Positions 30,815 through 39,517 of a stretch of 64,000 bases of DNA are shown here, piece by piece (within the stretch, counting starts at the first letter, position 1; each line of letters starts with the position of its first letter). The stretch covers positions 428,501-492,500 of the forward strand of contig JACKKJ010000002.1 in assembly GCA_024236495.1 (NCBI GenBank). Reading direction: 5' to 3'. Below the pieces are notes generated by a model. The model was not told the DNA's origin and did not search any database. It worked only from the letters and a program-made list of their open reading frames with translations. Position numbers and translations under genes: made by a program. Origin of the DNA: Paracoccaceae bacterium. Lineage in GTDB: Bacteria; Pseudomonadota; Alphaproteobacteria; Rhodobacterales; Rhodobacteraceae.

Positions 30815-32331
30815 CTTTCGATCAGCGTCCGCCCCGTCATCTCGGGCGGCAACGGCAGCCCCATCAGGTCAAGAACCGTCGGGGCCAGATCCGCGAGGCG
30901 CCCGTTGCGCAGCCGCGCGCCTTCCGGCCCGCCGACCAGGATCACCGGCACCGGATTGGTGGTATGCGCGGTGTGCGGCCCGCCGGTGTCCGGATCGATC
31001 ATCAACTCGCAATTGCCGTGATCGGCGGTCACGATCATCGCCCCGCCGGCCTTGTGCAGCGCCTCGATCGCGCGGCCCAGCCCGTCATCCACCGCCTCGA
31101 CCGCCCGGATCGCCGCTTCCAGCACGCCGGTATGCCCGACCATGTCGGGATTCGCGAAATTGACGACGATGAGGTCGTAGCCTTCGCCGATGGCGGCGAC
31201 CAGCCGGTCTGCCACTTCGGGTTCCGACATCTCGGGCTGAAGATCGTATGTCGCGACCTTCGGCGAAGGCGCCATATGCCGGTCCTCGCCGGTCTCCGGC
31301 GCCTCCCGTCCTCCGTTCAGGAAGAAGGTGACATGCGGGTATTTCTCGGTCTCGGCCAGACGGAACTGCCGAAGACCGCGCCCGGCGACCCAGGCGCCCA
31401 GCGTATTCGCGACCGGGCGTTTCGGATAGGCCGCCGCCATGAAGGCGTCATGGGTCTTCGAATAGTCGACCATCCCAAGCAGGGCGGCCCAATGCGGACG
31501 CACGCCCCTGTCGAACCCGGAAAAGTCGTCTTCGCCGACCGCCAGAAGGATCTCTCGCGCTCGGTCGGCGCGGAAGTTCAGGCAGAAGAACCCGTCGCCA
31601 TCGCGCGCGCCCGCGAAGCCGTCGATCACGGTCGGCTGTATGAATTCGTCCGTCTCGCCCCGGGCATAGGCTTCCGCAACGGCCGCCCCAGCATCGTCGG
31701 CCCGCAGGCCTGTCCCCCTGACCATCGCGTCATAGGCACGCGCGACACGATCCCAGCGGTTGTCGCGGTCCATCGCGAAATAGCGCCCGGTCACGGTCGC
31801 GACCGCGACACCTTCCGGCAGGCGCGCCATCAGGTCGGCGACAAACCCCGCGGCGGAAGATGGCGCCACGTCGCGCCCGTCCGTCACGGCGTGCAGGGCG
31901 ACGGGCACCCCCATGTCGGCGGCAAAGCGGCAGGCCGCCAGCACATGATCGATATGTCCGTGCACACCGCCGTCTGATATGACGCCCATCAGATGCGCGG
32001 TGCCGCCAGATGCCTTCAGCGTTTCAAGGAACGCGGTGATCGCGGCATTCGAAAAGAAGCTCCGGTCCTCGATGGCAAGGTCGATCTGCCCCAGGTCCAT
32101 CGCCACGACGCGCCCGGCCCCGATGTTGGTGTGCCCCACTTCGGAGTTTCCCATCTGGCCTGACGGCAGGCCGACGTCCGGGCCGTGGGTTATCAGTTGG
32201 GCATGCGGGCAGGTCGCCATGATCCGGTCGAAGGCCGGCGTGGAAGCCAGGGCGACTGCATTGCCCTCCCGCTCGGGGCGCAAGCCCCAGCCGTCGAGTA
32301 TGCACAGGACCACGGGCTTTGGCGGTGTCAT
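30811..32331 (-). CDS. gpmI: 2,3-bisphosphoglycerate-independent phosphoglycerate mutase
   Basis: A 506-residue alkaline-phosphatase-superfamily enzyme with the N-terminal metal motif LCILDGWG, the phosphoserine S63 in GQMGNSEVGHTNIGAG, and the C-terminal metal ligands in NFANPDMVGHTG and VTADHGNCE. It interconverts 3- and 2-phosphoglycerate in glycolysis, Mn-dependent and without 2,3-BPG. ATG 32331 starts right at the conserved PPKPVVLCILDGWG. It follows rlmH by about 110 bases and overlaps the EnvC-like gene. Confidence 0.97.
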   Translation of the reverse strand: MTPPKPVVLCILDGWGLRPEREGNAVALASTPAFDRIMATCPHAQLITHGPDVGLPSGQMGNSEVGHTNIGAGRVVAMDLGQIDLAIEDRSFFSNAAITAFLETLKASGGTAHLMGVISDGGVHGHIDHVLAACRFAADMGVPVALHAVTDGRDVAPSSAAGFVADLMARLPEGVAVATVTGRYFAMDRDNRWDRVARAYDAMVRGTGLRADDAGAAVAEAYARGETDEFIQPTVIDGFAGARDGDGFFCLNFRADRAREILLAVGEDDFSGFDRGVRPHWAALLGMVDYSKTHDAFMAAAYPKRPVANTLGAWVAGRGLRQFRLAETEKYPHVTFFLNGGREAPETGEDRHMAPSPKVATYDLQPEMSEPEVADRLVAAIGEGYDLIVVNFANPDMVGHTGVLEAAIRAVEAVDDGLGRAIEALHKAGGAMIVTADHGNCELMIDPDTGGPHTAHTTNPVPVILVGGPEGARLRNGRLADLAPTVLDLMGLPLPPEMTGRTLIER

Positions 32332-32441
32332 GTTCGGTTCCCTATCCATCACGCGCATCTTCTAGGCCGCTTGGGATGGCGGGGCAACGGTCGGGGCGCC
32401 TTCAACCCGCATCCGCCCAGGCTCCTCGCGTGAAATTGTCG

Positions 32442-32912
32442 TCAGGCCCGGTGATAGGGCAGCCCCGCAAGGATCGTCGCGGCCCGATAAAGCTGTTCGG
32501 CAAGCATGACGCGCACCAGGGCATGCGGCCAGACCATCCGCCCGAAGGAAAAGGCGTGATCCGCCCGGTCGCGCAGATCGGGCGCGATCCCGTCGGCGCC
32601 GCCGATGACGAACGCCAGATCCTGCCGGCCCGCGTCGCGCCAGCCCGCAAGGCGCTCTGCGAACTCCGGCGAGGATGCCTGCTGACCGCGTTCGTCCATG
32701 ACGGCAAGAACCGCGCCCGTCGGTATGACCCGCGTGAGCAGTGCCGCCTCGGCGGCCATGCCGCCGCCCTTGCGGTCCTCGACCTCGTGTTCGGACGCGG
32801 GGCCAAGGCCCAGGCCTCGCCCCGTCCGGTCGAACCGCTTCAGATAGTCGTCGACAAGCGCGCGTTCCGGCCCGGCCCGCAGGCGGCCGACTACGCAAAG
32901 ATGCACGCGCAT
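32442..32912 (-). CDS. rlmH: 23S rRNA pseudouridine-1915 N3-methyltransferase
   Basis: A 156-residue SPOUT methyltransferase. The trefoil-knot SAM site FVIGGADGIAPDLRDRADHAFSFG and the C-terminal RVMLAEQLYRAATILAGLPYHRA are diagnostic for RlmH (YbeA). It methylates pseudouridine 1915 of 23S rRNA in assembled 70S ribosomes. Its start overlaps the rsfS stop (TGATG), so the two ribosome-associated genes are coupled. Confidence 0.96.
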   Translation of the reverse strand: MRVHLCVVGRLRAGPERALVDDYLKRFDRTGRGLGLGPASEHEVEDRKGGGMAAEAALLTRVIPTGAVLAVMDERGQQASSPEFAERLAGWRDAGRQDLAFVIGGADGIAPDLRDRADHAFSFGRMVWPHALVRVMLAEQLYRAATILAGLPYHRA

Positions 32913-33283
32913 CAGGCCTTGCGAGTCGTCAGCCCGGCGCCGGCGGGCATCCACATCTTTTCCAGCTGATAGAATTCCCGCACTTCGGGGCGGAACACAT
33001 GGACAATCACATCCGATGCGTCGATCAGCACCCAGTCGCCCTGGTCCTTGCCCTCGACCTTGCAGCTACGACCGAATTCCTGCTTCAGACGCTCGGTCAG
33101 CTTTTCCGCGATGGCGCCGACCTGGCGCGACGAGCGGCCCGAACAGATGACCATGTAATCGGCAACGCTCGACCGGCCGCGGAGATCGATCGTCACCACG
33201 TCCTCGGCCTTGTCATCATCCAGGGAAGCGAGAATCCGGGCGAGCAATGCGTCGCTGGAGACCTCATTCTGCAGCGCCGTCAT
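32912..33283 (-). CDS. rsfS: Ribosome silencing factor
   Basis: A 123-residue Iojap/RsfS protein with the family core DVVTIDLRGRSSVADYMVICSGRSSRQVGAIAEKL and GDWVLIDASDVIVHVFRPEVREFYQLEKMW. It binds uL14 on the 50S subunit and blocks subunit joining in starvation. ATG 33283 is chosen; it overlaps the stop of a 19-codon upstream frame by ATGA. In-frame alternatives are ATG 33304 and GTG 33322, neither with a ribosome-binding site. It is first in the rsfS-rlmH-gpmI-envC-ctpA-rppH operon. Confidence 0.94.
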   Translation of the reverse strand: MTALQNEVSSDALLARILASLDDDKAEDVVTIDLRGRSSVADYMVICSGRSSRQVGAIAEKLTERLKQEFGRSCKVEGKDQGDWVLIDASDVIVHVFRPEVREFYQLEKMWMPAGAGLTTRKA

Positions 33284-33339
33284 CGACTGCGCCCCCGCAG
33301 CCATACCGCCGGCTGCCGGCACTTGGGAAAACAGGACAT
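33280..33339 (-). CDS. Possible 19-codon leader ORF coupled to rsfS
   Basis: Downstream of the predicted promoter, AGGAGG (33343-33348) precedes an ATG at 33339 by three bases. The frame runs 19 codons (start MSCFPKCRQPAVWLRGR) and its TGA overlaps the rsfS ATG as ATGA. It is rich in Arg and holds two Cys and a Trp. It may be a translational coupling device, or the Shine-Dalgarno may reflect a different rsfS start. Spacing of three bases is short, so translation is uncertain. Confidence 0.35.
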   Translation of the reverse strand: MSCFPKCRQPAVWLRGRSR

Positions 33340-33392
33340 CGTCCTCCTGGGTTGCGCGCCTGCAAAGGGCCCCGACGCCGGGCCATGATCAA

Positions 33393-33421
33393 AAAATAGC
33401 ATCGCAAGGATGAAATCTCAA
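33393..33421 (-). promoter_or_regulatory. Sigma70-type promoter of the rsfS operon
   Basis: On the minus strand, TTGAGA (33416-33421) and TATTTT (33393-33398) are separated by exactly 17 bases. Transcription would begin near 33386, giving a leader of about 45 bases before the 19-codon frame and about 100 before rsfS. It is one of the best promoter matches in the window. Confidence 0.65.
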
Positions 33422-33493
33422 TGACGGGCGATGAACACGGGCCCGCCTGTCGCCGATGTGACGCAGTGCTGTTGGCGAAAGTGCGCGGCGACT

Positions 33494-34843
33494 TCACACG
33501 GTTCCGGTCGGCGGGTGCCGCAGCTGCACGGTCGCAGGGGCGTCTTCTCCGTTCAGGATTCGAACCTCGCGCTGCGGGAAGGGGATCGAGATTCCTTCCG
33601 CGGCGAAGGCATCCCATAGGGCAAGGAAGACGGCCCCGCGCACGTTCGTCAGACCGTCCGAGGGATCCTGGATCCAGAACCGCAGGATATAGTCCACCGA
33701 GCTGTCGCCAAAGCCGACAATGTGGCAGACGGGCGCGCGGAACTTCAGGACGCGATCGACGCTTTGCGCCGCGTCGATCGCGATCCTGCGGACCAGATGC
33801 GGATCATCCCCGTAGGACGTGCCGAAATTGATGTCGAGCCGGACATATTCGTCGCTGTGCGACCAGTTCACCACCTGATTGGTGATCAGATCCTCGTTCG
33901 GGATCAGATATTCCTTGCCGTCCCGCGTGACGACCGAGACGTAGCGCGCGCCCAGCGCCTCGATCCAGCCGAAGGTTTCGCCAAGCGAGATGACATCGCC
34001 GGGCTTGATCGACTTGTCCAGAAGGATGATCACGCCCGATACGAGGTTGGAAACCACCTTTTGCAGGCCGAAGCCCAGGCCGACGCCGATCGCGCCGGAC
34101 AGGAAGGCAAGGCCGGACAGGTCGAAGCCGACCGACTTGATCCCGATGAAGACCGCCGCACCATAAAGGATCACCTGCAGGAGCTTGATCGCCAGCACCT
34201 GCATCGAGGGCGATATATCCTTGTCGGCCTGAATTCTTCCCGACCCGACCTGCGCGATCAGTCGCGCGCCCGTCAGCAGCAGCGCGGTCAGGACGACCCC
34301 TTTCAGAACCGCCAGCGCGCTCAGGTCGAACTGGCCGAACTGGATGGCAAGCCCGCCCAGGAAGTCGGCCACGGGGGTCAGCAGATCAAGGTAGTAAAGC
34401 GTCACATAGATCCAAAGGCCCCAGGTCACGATCCGCCGAAGCGGCTTGTTCCTGACCAACCGTGTCGCCAGGCTGACGGCCAGCCAACCGGTTGCAACGG
34501 TCGCACCAAGGGCAACCAGATAGCGGCGCGACGGGAAGGTAGAGATCGACATGATGACGGCAACGGCACCCCAGGCCAGCAGAACGAAGAAGATCAACTG
34601 CAAACGGTTCTGCAGCAGGACCGCAAGACGCAGCCGCCACTTCGGCCAGCCCTCCCGACCGCGCAACCATTCGTTCAGGCGTGGCGCCGCCCATTGCCTG
34701 AGCGCCCAGGCCGCGAGCGCACAGACAATCAGGATCACCATCTGATTGAGACGCGAGGGCAGCAGCAGGTTGTGAAGCGAGGTCAGAGCACTGTCATAGA
34801 TGCTACCCAGGGCGGCAATGAACTCTTGGATCTCGGTTTCCAT
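33494..34843 (-). CDS. MscS-family mechanosensitive channel
   Basis: A 449-residue membrane protein. About five or six N-terminal helices precede the MscS pore helix and beta domain: FLSGAIGVGLGFGLQKVVSNLVSGVIILLDKSIKPGDVISLG, followed by the cytoplasmic PNEDLITNQVVNWSHSDEYVRLDINFG. It opens under membrane tension to release solutes in hypo-osmotic shock. ATG 34843 has GGGAGGAGG a few bases upstream. It is divergent from leuC and lies upstream of, but separate from, the rsfS promoter. Confidence 0.92.
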   Translation of the reverse strand: METEIQEFIAALGSIYDSALTSLHNLLLPSRLNQMVILIVCALAAWALRQWAAPRLNEWLRGREGWPKWRLRLAVLLQNRLQLIFFVLLAWGAVAVIMSISTFPSRRYLVALGATVATGWLAVSLATRLVRNKPLRRIVTWGLWIYVTLYYLDLLTPVADFLGGLAIQFGQFDLSALAVLKGVVLTALLLTGARLIAQVGSGRIQADKDISPSMQVLAIKLLQVILYGAAVFIGIKSVGFDLSGLAFLSGAIGVGLGFGLQKVVSNLVSGVIILLDKSIKPGDVISLGETFGWIEALGARYVSVVTRDGKEYLIPNEDLITNQVVNWSHSDEYVRLDINFGTSYGDDPHLVRRIAIDAAQSVDRVLKFRAPVCHIVGFGDSSVDYILRFWIQDPSDGLTNVRGAVFLALWDAFAAEGISIPFPQREVRILNGEDAPATVQLRHPPTGTV

Positions 34844-34944
34844 GCGCCTCCTCCCGACGAAAAGCATGGCATGGAGAGGCCGGAGCGGCAAGCACAGCCC
34901 CTTCTCCCTTGCGGGAACGGGGGGCAAGGAGTATCTGGGCGTGC

Positions 34945-35031
34945 ATGAAACGTTTTTTCGACATGGATGACCGCGCGCGCCTTCCCTGGCGCTTCTACGG
35001 GTCCACCGTTTCGATCCTCGCGCGCGCCTGA
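34945..35031 (+). CDS. Possible 28-codon ORF in the leuC leader
   Basis: An open frame from ATG 34945 to TGA 35031 lies in the 239-base leader of leuC. The peptide begins MKRFFDMDDRARLPWRFYG and has a basic-aromatic character. AAGGAG lies 13 bases before the ATG, a poor spacing. It holds only two Leu codons, so it is not a classic leucine attenuator peptide. Could be a small protein or chance. Confidence 0.3.
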   Translation: MKRFFDMDDRARLPWRFYGSTVSILARA

Positions 35032-35082
35032 CCGGCGTCGACGCGCGCCCCACCTGTTTGCCCTTCGCAGCGAGAGAAAGCC

Positions 35083-36489
35083 ATGTCCGGCCCGAAAACA
35101 CTCTATGACAAGATCTGGGATGCCCATGTCGTCCAGCAGGACGCGGACGGCACCTGCCTGCTCTACATCGACCGCCACCTCGTTCACGAGGTGACCTCGC
35201 CCCAGGCCTTTGAAGGCCTGCGCATGACCGGCCGCAGTGTCCGCGCCCCCGAAAAGACCATCGCCGTGCCCGACCACAACGTGCCGACGACCGAGGGCCG
35301 CGACAAGCACATCGACAACGAGGAAAGCCGGATTCAGGTCGAGGCGCTGGACAGGAACGCACGCGACTTCGGCATCAACTACTACCCCGTATCGGACATC
35401 CGCCAGGGGATCGTGCACATCGTCGGGCCAGAACAGGGCTGGACACTGCCTGGCATGACAGTGGTCTGCGGCGACAGCCACACCGCGACGCATGGCGCCT
35501 TCGGGGCGCTTGCGCACGGGATCGGCACATCGGAGGTGGAACATGTGCTGGCCACCCAGACGCTGATCCAGAAGAAATCGAAGAACATGAAGGTCGAGAT
35601 CACCGGCCACCTGCGGCCGGGCGTGACCGCAAAGGACATCACGCTGTCGGTGATCGGGGCGACCGGCACCGCCGGCGGAACAGGCTATGTCATCGAATAC
35701 TGCGGCCAGGCGATCCGCGACCTTTCCATGGAAGGCCGCATGACCGTCTGCAACATGGCGATCGAGGGCGGCGCACGCGCGGGCCTGATCGCGCCGGACG
35801 AAAAGACATTCGACTACGTCATGGGCCGTCCCCACGCCCCGAAAGGCGCACAGTGGGAAGCCGCGCTGGCGTGGTGGAAGACGCTTTTCACCGACGAGGG
35901 TGCGCATTTCGACAAGGTCGTGACGATCCGCGGCGAGGATATCGCGCCTGTCGTCACCTGGGGCACCAGCCCCGAGGACGTTCTGCCCATCACCGGCGCG
36001 GTGCCGTCGCCTGAGGACTTCAAGGGTGGCAAGGTGGAAGCGGCGGCGCGGTCGCTCGAGTACATGGGGCTCGTACCCGGGACGAAACTGACCGACGTCA
36101 AGATCGACACGGTCTTCATCGGGTCCTGTACCAACGGCCGGATCGAGGATCTTCGGGCCGCGGCAGCGATCCTGAAGGGCAAGAAGATCGCGGAAGGCAT
36201 GCGGGCCATGGTGGTTCCGGGCTCCGGCCTTGTCAGGGCGCAGGCAGAAGAGGAAGGCCTTGCGCAGATCTTCATAGACGCGGGCTTCGAATGGCGGCTT
36301 GCCGGCTGCTCGATGTGCCTGGCGATGAACCCCGACCAGCTTTCGCCGGGCGAACGCTGCGCCGCAACCTCGAACCGCAACTTCGAAGGGCGTCAGGGAC
36401 GCGGTGGTCGCACCCACTTGATGAGCCCGGCAATGGCCGCGGCTGCGGCCGTGACCGGTCACCTGACCGACGTGCGAGACTTCCTCTGA
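35083..36489 (+). CDS. leuC: 3-isopropylmalate dehydratase large subunit
   Basis: A 468-residue aconitase-family protein with GDSHTATHGAFGALAHGIGTSEVEHVLATQTL and the three [4Fe-4S] ligands C349 (FIGSCTNGR), C409 and C412 (GCSMCLAMNPD). With LeuD it isomerises 2- to 3-isopropylmalate in leucine synthesis. The ATG is preceded by GAGAGAAAG. A strong terminator follows, and leuD lies 1.2 kb further on, beyond an unrelated surface-protein gene. Confidence 0.97.
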   Translation: MSGPKTLYDKIWDAHVVQQDADGTCLLYIDRHLVHEVTSPQAFEGLRMTGRSVRAPEKTIAVPDHNVPTTEGRDKHIDNEESRIQVEALDRNARDFGINYYPVSDIRQGIVHIVGPEQGWTLPGMTVVCGDSHTATHGAFGALAHGIGTSEVEHVLATQTLIQKKSKNMKVEITGHLRPGVTAKDITLSVIGATGTAGGTGYVIEYCGQAIRDLSMEGRMTVCNMAIEGGARAGLIAPDEKTFDYVMGRPHAPKGAQWEAALAWWKTLFTDEGAHFDKVVTIRGEDIAPVVTWGTSPEDVLPITGAVPSPEDFKGGKVEAAARSLEYMGLVPGTKLTDVKIDTVFIGSCTNGRIEDLRAAAAILKGKKIAEGMRAMVVPGSGLVRAQAEEEGLAQIFIDAGFEWRLAGCSMCLAMNPDQLSPGERCAATSNRNFEGRQGRGGRTHLMSPAMAAAAAVTGHLTDVRDFL

Positions 36490-36565
36490 TTCTCCGAAGG
36501 AATCCAGGCCAGGAAAACAATCGCAGGGCGAATGCCTGATTGTTCCTGAAAGCGAATTGCCAGAA

Positions 36566-36600
36566 CGCCTGCCTGAGTCGCTCAGGCAGGCGTTTTTGTT
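36566..36600 (+). terminator. Rho-independent terminator after leuC
   Basis: CGCCTGCCTGAG pairs perfectly with CTCAGGCAGGCG over a TCG loop and is followed by TTTTTGTT. It should stop leuC transcription before the surface-protein gene and so separates leuC from leuD. Confidence 0.93.
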
Positions 36601-36782
36601 ATCTAAATGCCACTAAAGGATAAATCTCACCGCCACATTCTTGCCTTTTTTGACAGAATTCGAGACCTTCCCTCCATTGACTATACTTTCGCGTGATTTG
36701 GACCCTTCCGCAGGAATCCACACGTGGGCCGGAGTCGCATCAACATCGATGGCTGACGACGAGTATCAAGGGTGAGTTCGAG

Positions 36783-37535
36783 ATGAAAAAACTGAACATG
36801 ATCGCAGCCGCCGCGCTGCTGGCGGCGTCTGCGGCCGACGCGGCCACCGTGACTATCGAATCTGTCGATGGCGCGTGGACCAGCGCAACTGCAGAGTATG
36901 GCGCCTACTCGAACCAGATCACGGGTCTTGGCACGACTGAGTTGGGTTGGGGCATCCCCTATTACAGGGGCGGTCAGCAATCCGGGTACGAGTTCGTTGC
37001 GACGACGCCCCCCGCGGTGACGCTTTCCGAAGGCGCATCCTTCGTTCTCGGGACCTTCACGCACAACAACTATGTGATCTATGGCAGCACCTCGATCACC
37101 TCTGCGGTTCTCGAATTGACATTCAACCTGTCGATCGACGGGATCATGCACAGCCTGACACAGGCCTATGACTTCCTGCACTGGGAGACGCCGAACCTCG
37201 ATCGCGTCTGCGCCAATGGCGGCGCGAACGGAAGCGGCGTCAATTCCTACGGTTGCGCCGACAGGGTTCAAGCCGTGACGAACCCGTCGCTCAGCCCCAG
37301 CTTCATCGTCGACGGGATCGAGTACATCATCGAGATTTCGTCGTTCATGGGCTTCGGCGCCGACAACAACGGCGTCCCGACCTTCTGGACGCGCGAGACG
37401 ATGGCGAATTCGGCCCAGTTGACCGCCACCTACCACACCGTCGCGGCAGTGCCGCTGCCGCCTGCGGGGCTTGCGCTTCTGGCGGGTCTGGGCGGGCTGA
37501 TGATGCTCCGCCGTCGTCGGCAGGCCACGGCCTGA
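36783..37535 (+). CDS. VPLPA-CTERM sorted exported protein (PEP-CTERM-like)
   Basis: A 250-residue protein with a signal peptide (MKKLNMIAAAALLAASAADA) and a C-terminal sorting tail: VPLPPAGLALLAGLGGLMM then RRRR, starting at residue 223. This is the VPLPA-CTERM form of PEP-CTERM, processed by a dedicated exosortase (XrtD in the family nomenclature), not found here. The middle is a beta-rich domain with many Thr, Gly and aromatic residues, and two cysteines in NLDRVCANGG and NSYGCADR. It would be displayed or released at the cell surface with exopolysaccharide. It sits between leuC and leuD with its own AT-rich upstream region and a terminator on each side, so it looks like an insertion into the leu locus. 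Confidence 0.85.
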   Translation: MKKLNMIAAAALLAASAADAATVTIESVDGAWTSATAEYGAYSNQITGLGTTELGWGIPYYRGGQQSGYEFVATTPPAVTLSEGASFVLGTFTHNNYVIYGSTSITSAVLELTFNLSIDGIMHSLTQAYDFLHWETPNLDRVCANGGANGSGVNSYGCADRVQAVTNPSLSPSFIVDGIEYIIEISSFMGFGADNNGVPTFWTRETMANSAQLTATYHTVAAVPLPPAGLALLAGLGGLMMLRRRRQATA

Positions 37536-37562
37536 CCACGGCGCGCCATTGCGGCACATATC

Positions 37563-37594
37563 ATGGCGGCGCCGTCCAGGCGCCGCCATTTGTC
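37563..37594 (+). terminator. Terminator-like hairpin after the VPLPA-CTERM gene
   Basis: ATGGCGGCGCC pairs perfectly with GGCGCCGCCAT over GTCCA, followed by TTGTC. The 11-bp stem is strong, the T-tail weak. With the leuC terminator it isolates the surface-protein gene. Confidence 0.7.
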
Positions 37595-37708
37595 ATTCGG
37601 CGATGGCTTGGCGCGCCCCCTTCGTTGCGATAAGAAGGCGCGCAATCGACGATGCGCGCGCACGGGTCGCCCCGTTCCCGGCACCCTGCACCGCTGAAAG
37701 GAGCAACT

Positions 37709-38314
37709 ATGGACAAGTTCGAAACGCTGACGGGCATTGCGGCGCCGATGCCGCTGGTCAACATCGACACCGACATGATCATCCCGAAACAGTTCCTCAA
37801 GACGATCAAGCGTTCGGGTCTTGGCAAGAACCTGTTCGACGAGATGCGCTACAACTCCGATGGCAGCGAGATCGCCGATTTCGTCCTGAACCAGCCCGCT
37901 TATCGCGACGCCCAGATCCTTGTGGCGGGGGACAATTTCGGCTGCGGATCCAGCCGTGAACACGCCCCCTGGGCGCTTCTGGATTTCGGGATCCGCTGCG
38001 TGATCTCCACTTCCTTCGCCGATATCTTCTTCAACAACTGCTTCAAGAACGGCATCCTGCCGGTCGTGCTGCCCCAAGAGGCGGTCGATGTCTTGATGGA
38101 GGATGCGCGCAAGGGTGCCAATGCCCGCATCACCGTCAACCTTGAAGAGCAGACGGTGACGACCTCGGACGGAAAGAGCTTTGGCTTCGACGTGGACCCA
38201 TTCAAGAAGCATTGCCTTATCAATGGGTTGGATGATATCGGCCTGACCCTCGAGAAGGTCGGTGCGATCGACACCTACGAAGCGGCTACTTCGCAGTCGC
38301 GCCCCTGGGTCTGA
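37709..38314 (+). CDS. leuD: 3-isopropylmalate dehydratase small subunit
   Basis: A 201-residue LeuD with VNIDTDMIIPKQFLKTIKRSGLG near the N-terminus and GDNFGCGSSREHAPWALLDFG, the substrate-binding loop. It completes the dehydratase with LeuC. The ATG at 37709 has AAAGGAG seven bases upstream. It follows the VPLPA-CTERM gene rather than leuC, and is itself followed by a terminator. Confidence 0.97.
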   Translation: MDKFETLTGIAAPMPLVNIDTDMIIPKQFLKTIKRSGLGKNLFDEMRYNSDGSEIADFVLNQPAYRDAQILVAGDNFGCGSSREHAPWALLDFGIRCVISTSFADIFFNNCFKNGILPVVLPQEAVDVLMEDARKGANARITVNLEEQTVTTSDGKSFGFDVDPFKKHCLINGLDDIGLTLEKVGAIDTYEAATSQSRPWV

Positions 38315-38338
38315 TCCATATCTGACCGGGCTTCTTCG

Positions 38339-38365
38339 GGCCGCTCCGTTCGGGGCGGCCTTTCC
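38339..38365 (+). terminator. Terminator after leuD
   Basis: GGCCGCTCC pairs with GGGGCGGCC (one G-T pair) over a GTTC loop, followed by TTTCC. It should end leuD before the next membrane-protein gene. Confidence 0.7.
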
Positions 38366-38589
38366 TGTTCTCCGACGCCAGATTCCTGCGCGAAAAATGA
38401 TGCATTGCCGCACCAGTTAGGACACGAAAAGGCCGCATTGTCCTCGCTACTCTAAAGAGAACATTGCGAGGGGGCCTGAATGTGGGCAGGAATGTGTCAA
38501 GAATGAGGCAGCCCGCCACAATCGCGGGAAATCAACTGGAACAATGGGATGGCATAGTATCATCCCTGGCCATGTCGAGGGACTGAGCA

Positions 38590-39426
38590 GTGATGTCGCG
38601 GTTCACAGGCGCTTTGGCGCGCGCTGTGCTGGTGATGGTTCTCATCGCCATGCCTTCGCTGATGCTGCCGGGCGTGCACCGGGACACGACCCAGATCGTC
38701 GCGCTTGTCGCCATCTTCGGGGCGCTTCTGACCTTCATCGAATATGTCGCGACCTACCCTTCGCTGATGGAATTCCGCGACGCGCCGCCCTTCAACCGGC
38801 TACGGTTCCTGTCGCTGTTCGTGACCATCTTCCTGCTGACCACGGTGGTGCGCGGCCAGAACGAACAGACCACGCTGACCCTTCTGGTCGAAACCATCGG
38901 CAACCGCCTGGGCGAGATCATCGACGTGCCCTACAGCCCGGTCCGGCTTTTCGTCCTGATGCTGCCCGACGACATGAGCCTTTATCACATGATCCTGATC
39001 CGCACGACTGCGGGCATTTCATATACCATCTCGCTTGTGACCCTGATCGTCTTCGTCATTGCCCTGCGGGTCATCGACTGGCCGTCGCGTCTTGGCACGT
39101 TCAATGTCTGGATCAATCTTCCGACCTTCGACCCGACGACCGGGGGGGATGTCGTCCAGCGCCTGCGGCGCGATGCGCGCTTCAACATCGTCCTTGGCTT
39201 CCTGCTGCCGTTCTTCATTCCCGCAGGCATCCGCATGGTGGCTTCGTCCTTCGAACCGGTATCGCTTGAAAGCCCGCAGACGCTGATCTGGACGATGACC
39301 GCCTGGGCTTTCCTTCCCGCATCCCTCTTGATGCGCGGGATCGCGATGGGCCGCATCGCCGGCATGATCGCGGAAAAGCGCCGCCGCAGTTCCCGCCCGA
39401 CGCAGGCGGAGCTTCAGCCAGCCTGA
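38590..39426 (+). CDS. Polytopic membrane protein between leuD and leuB, function unknown
   Basis: A 278-residue protein with about six hydrophobic segments (for example AVLVMVLIAMPSLML, IVALVAIFGALLTFIEYVA, FLSLFVTIFLLTTVV, ISLVTLIVFVIALRVI and FNIVLGFLLPFFIPAGI) and an Arg-rich C-terminal tail. I do not recognise a family. Start is GTG 38590 (GAGG nine bases upstream) or the adjacent ATG 38593. It is 91 bases before leuB on the same strand and after the leuD terminator, with a 275-base upstream spacer that presumably holds its promoter, so it may be the first gene of a transcript that includes leuB. Confidence 0.75.
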   Translation: MMSRFTGALARAVLVMVLIAMPSLMLPGVHRDTTQIVALVAIFGALLTFIEYVATYPSLMEFRDAPPFNRLRFLSLFVTIFLLTTVVRGQNEQTTLTLLVETIGNRLGEIIDVPYSPVRLFVLMLPDDMSLYHMILIRTTAGISYTISLVTLIVFVIALRVIDWPSRLGTFNVWINLPTFDPTTGGDVVQRLRRDARFNIVLGFLLPFFIPAGIRMVASSFEPVSLESPQTLIWTMTAWAFLPASLLMRGIAMGRIAGMIAEKRRRSSRPTQAELQPA

Positions 39427-39517
39427 CACGCGCAGTTTGGCAGCGGCGGCTTGACCGCGCGTTTGCCTTTGGCTAGGCCAGCCCCGACCCTTTCACGTCA
39501 GCGCCGGAGTGCATTCA

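Noticed and set aside
36650..36680. TTGACA and TATACT words upstream of the VPLPA-CTERM gene as a promoter
   Set aside because: The spacing is about 26 bases, incompatible with a sigma70 promoter as a pair; the real promoter is not clear.
38480..38506. Eight-codon frame (MWAGMCQE) with a GAGGGGG ahead of it in the leuD-membrane protein spacer
   Set aside because: Too short to support, and not Leu-rich as an attenuator would be.
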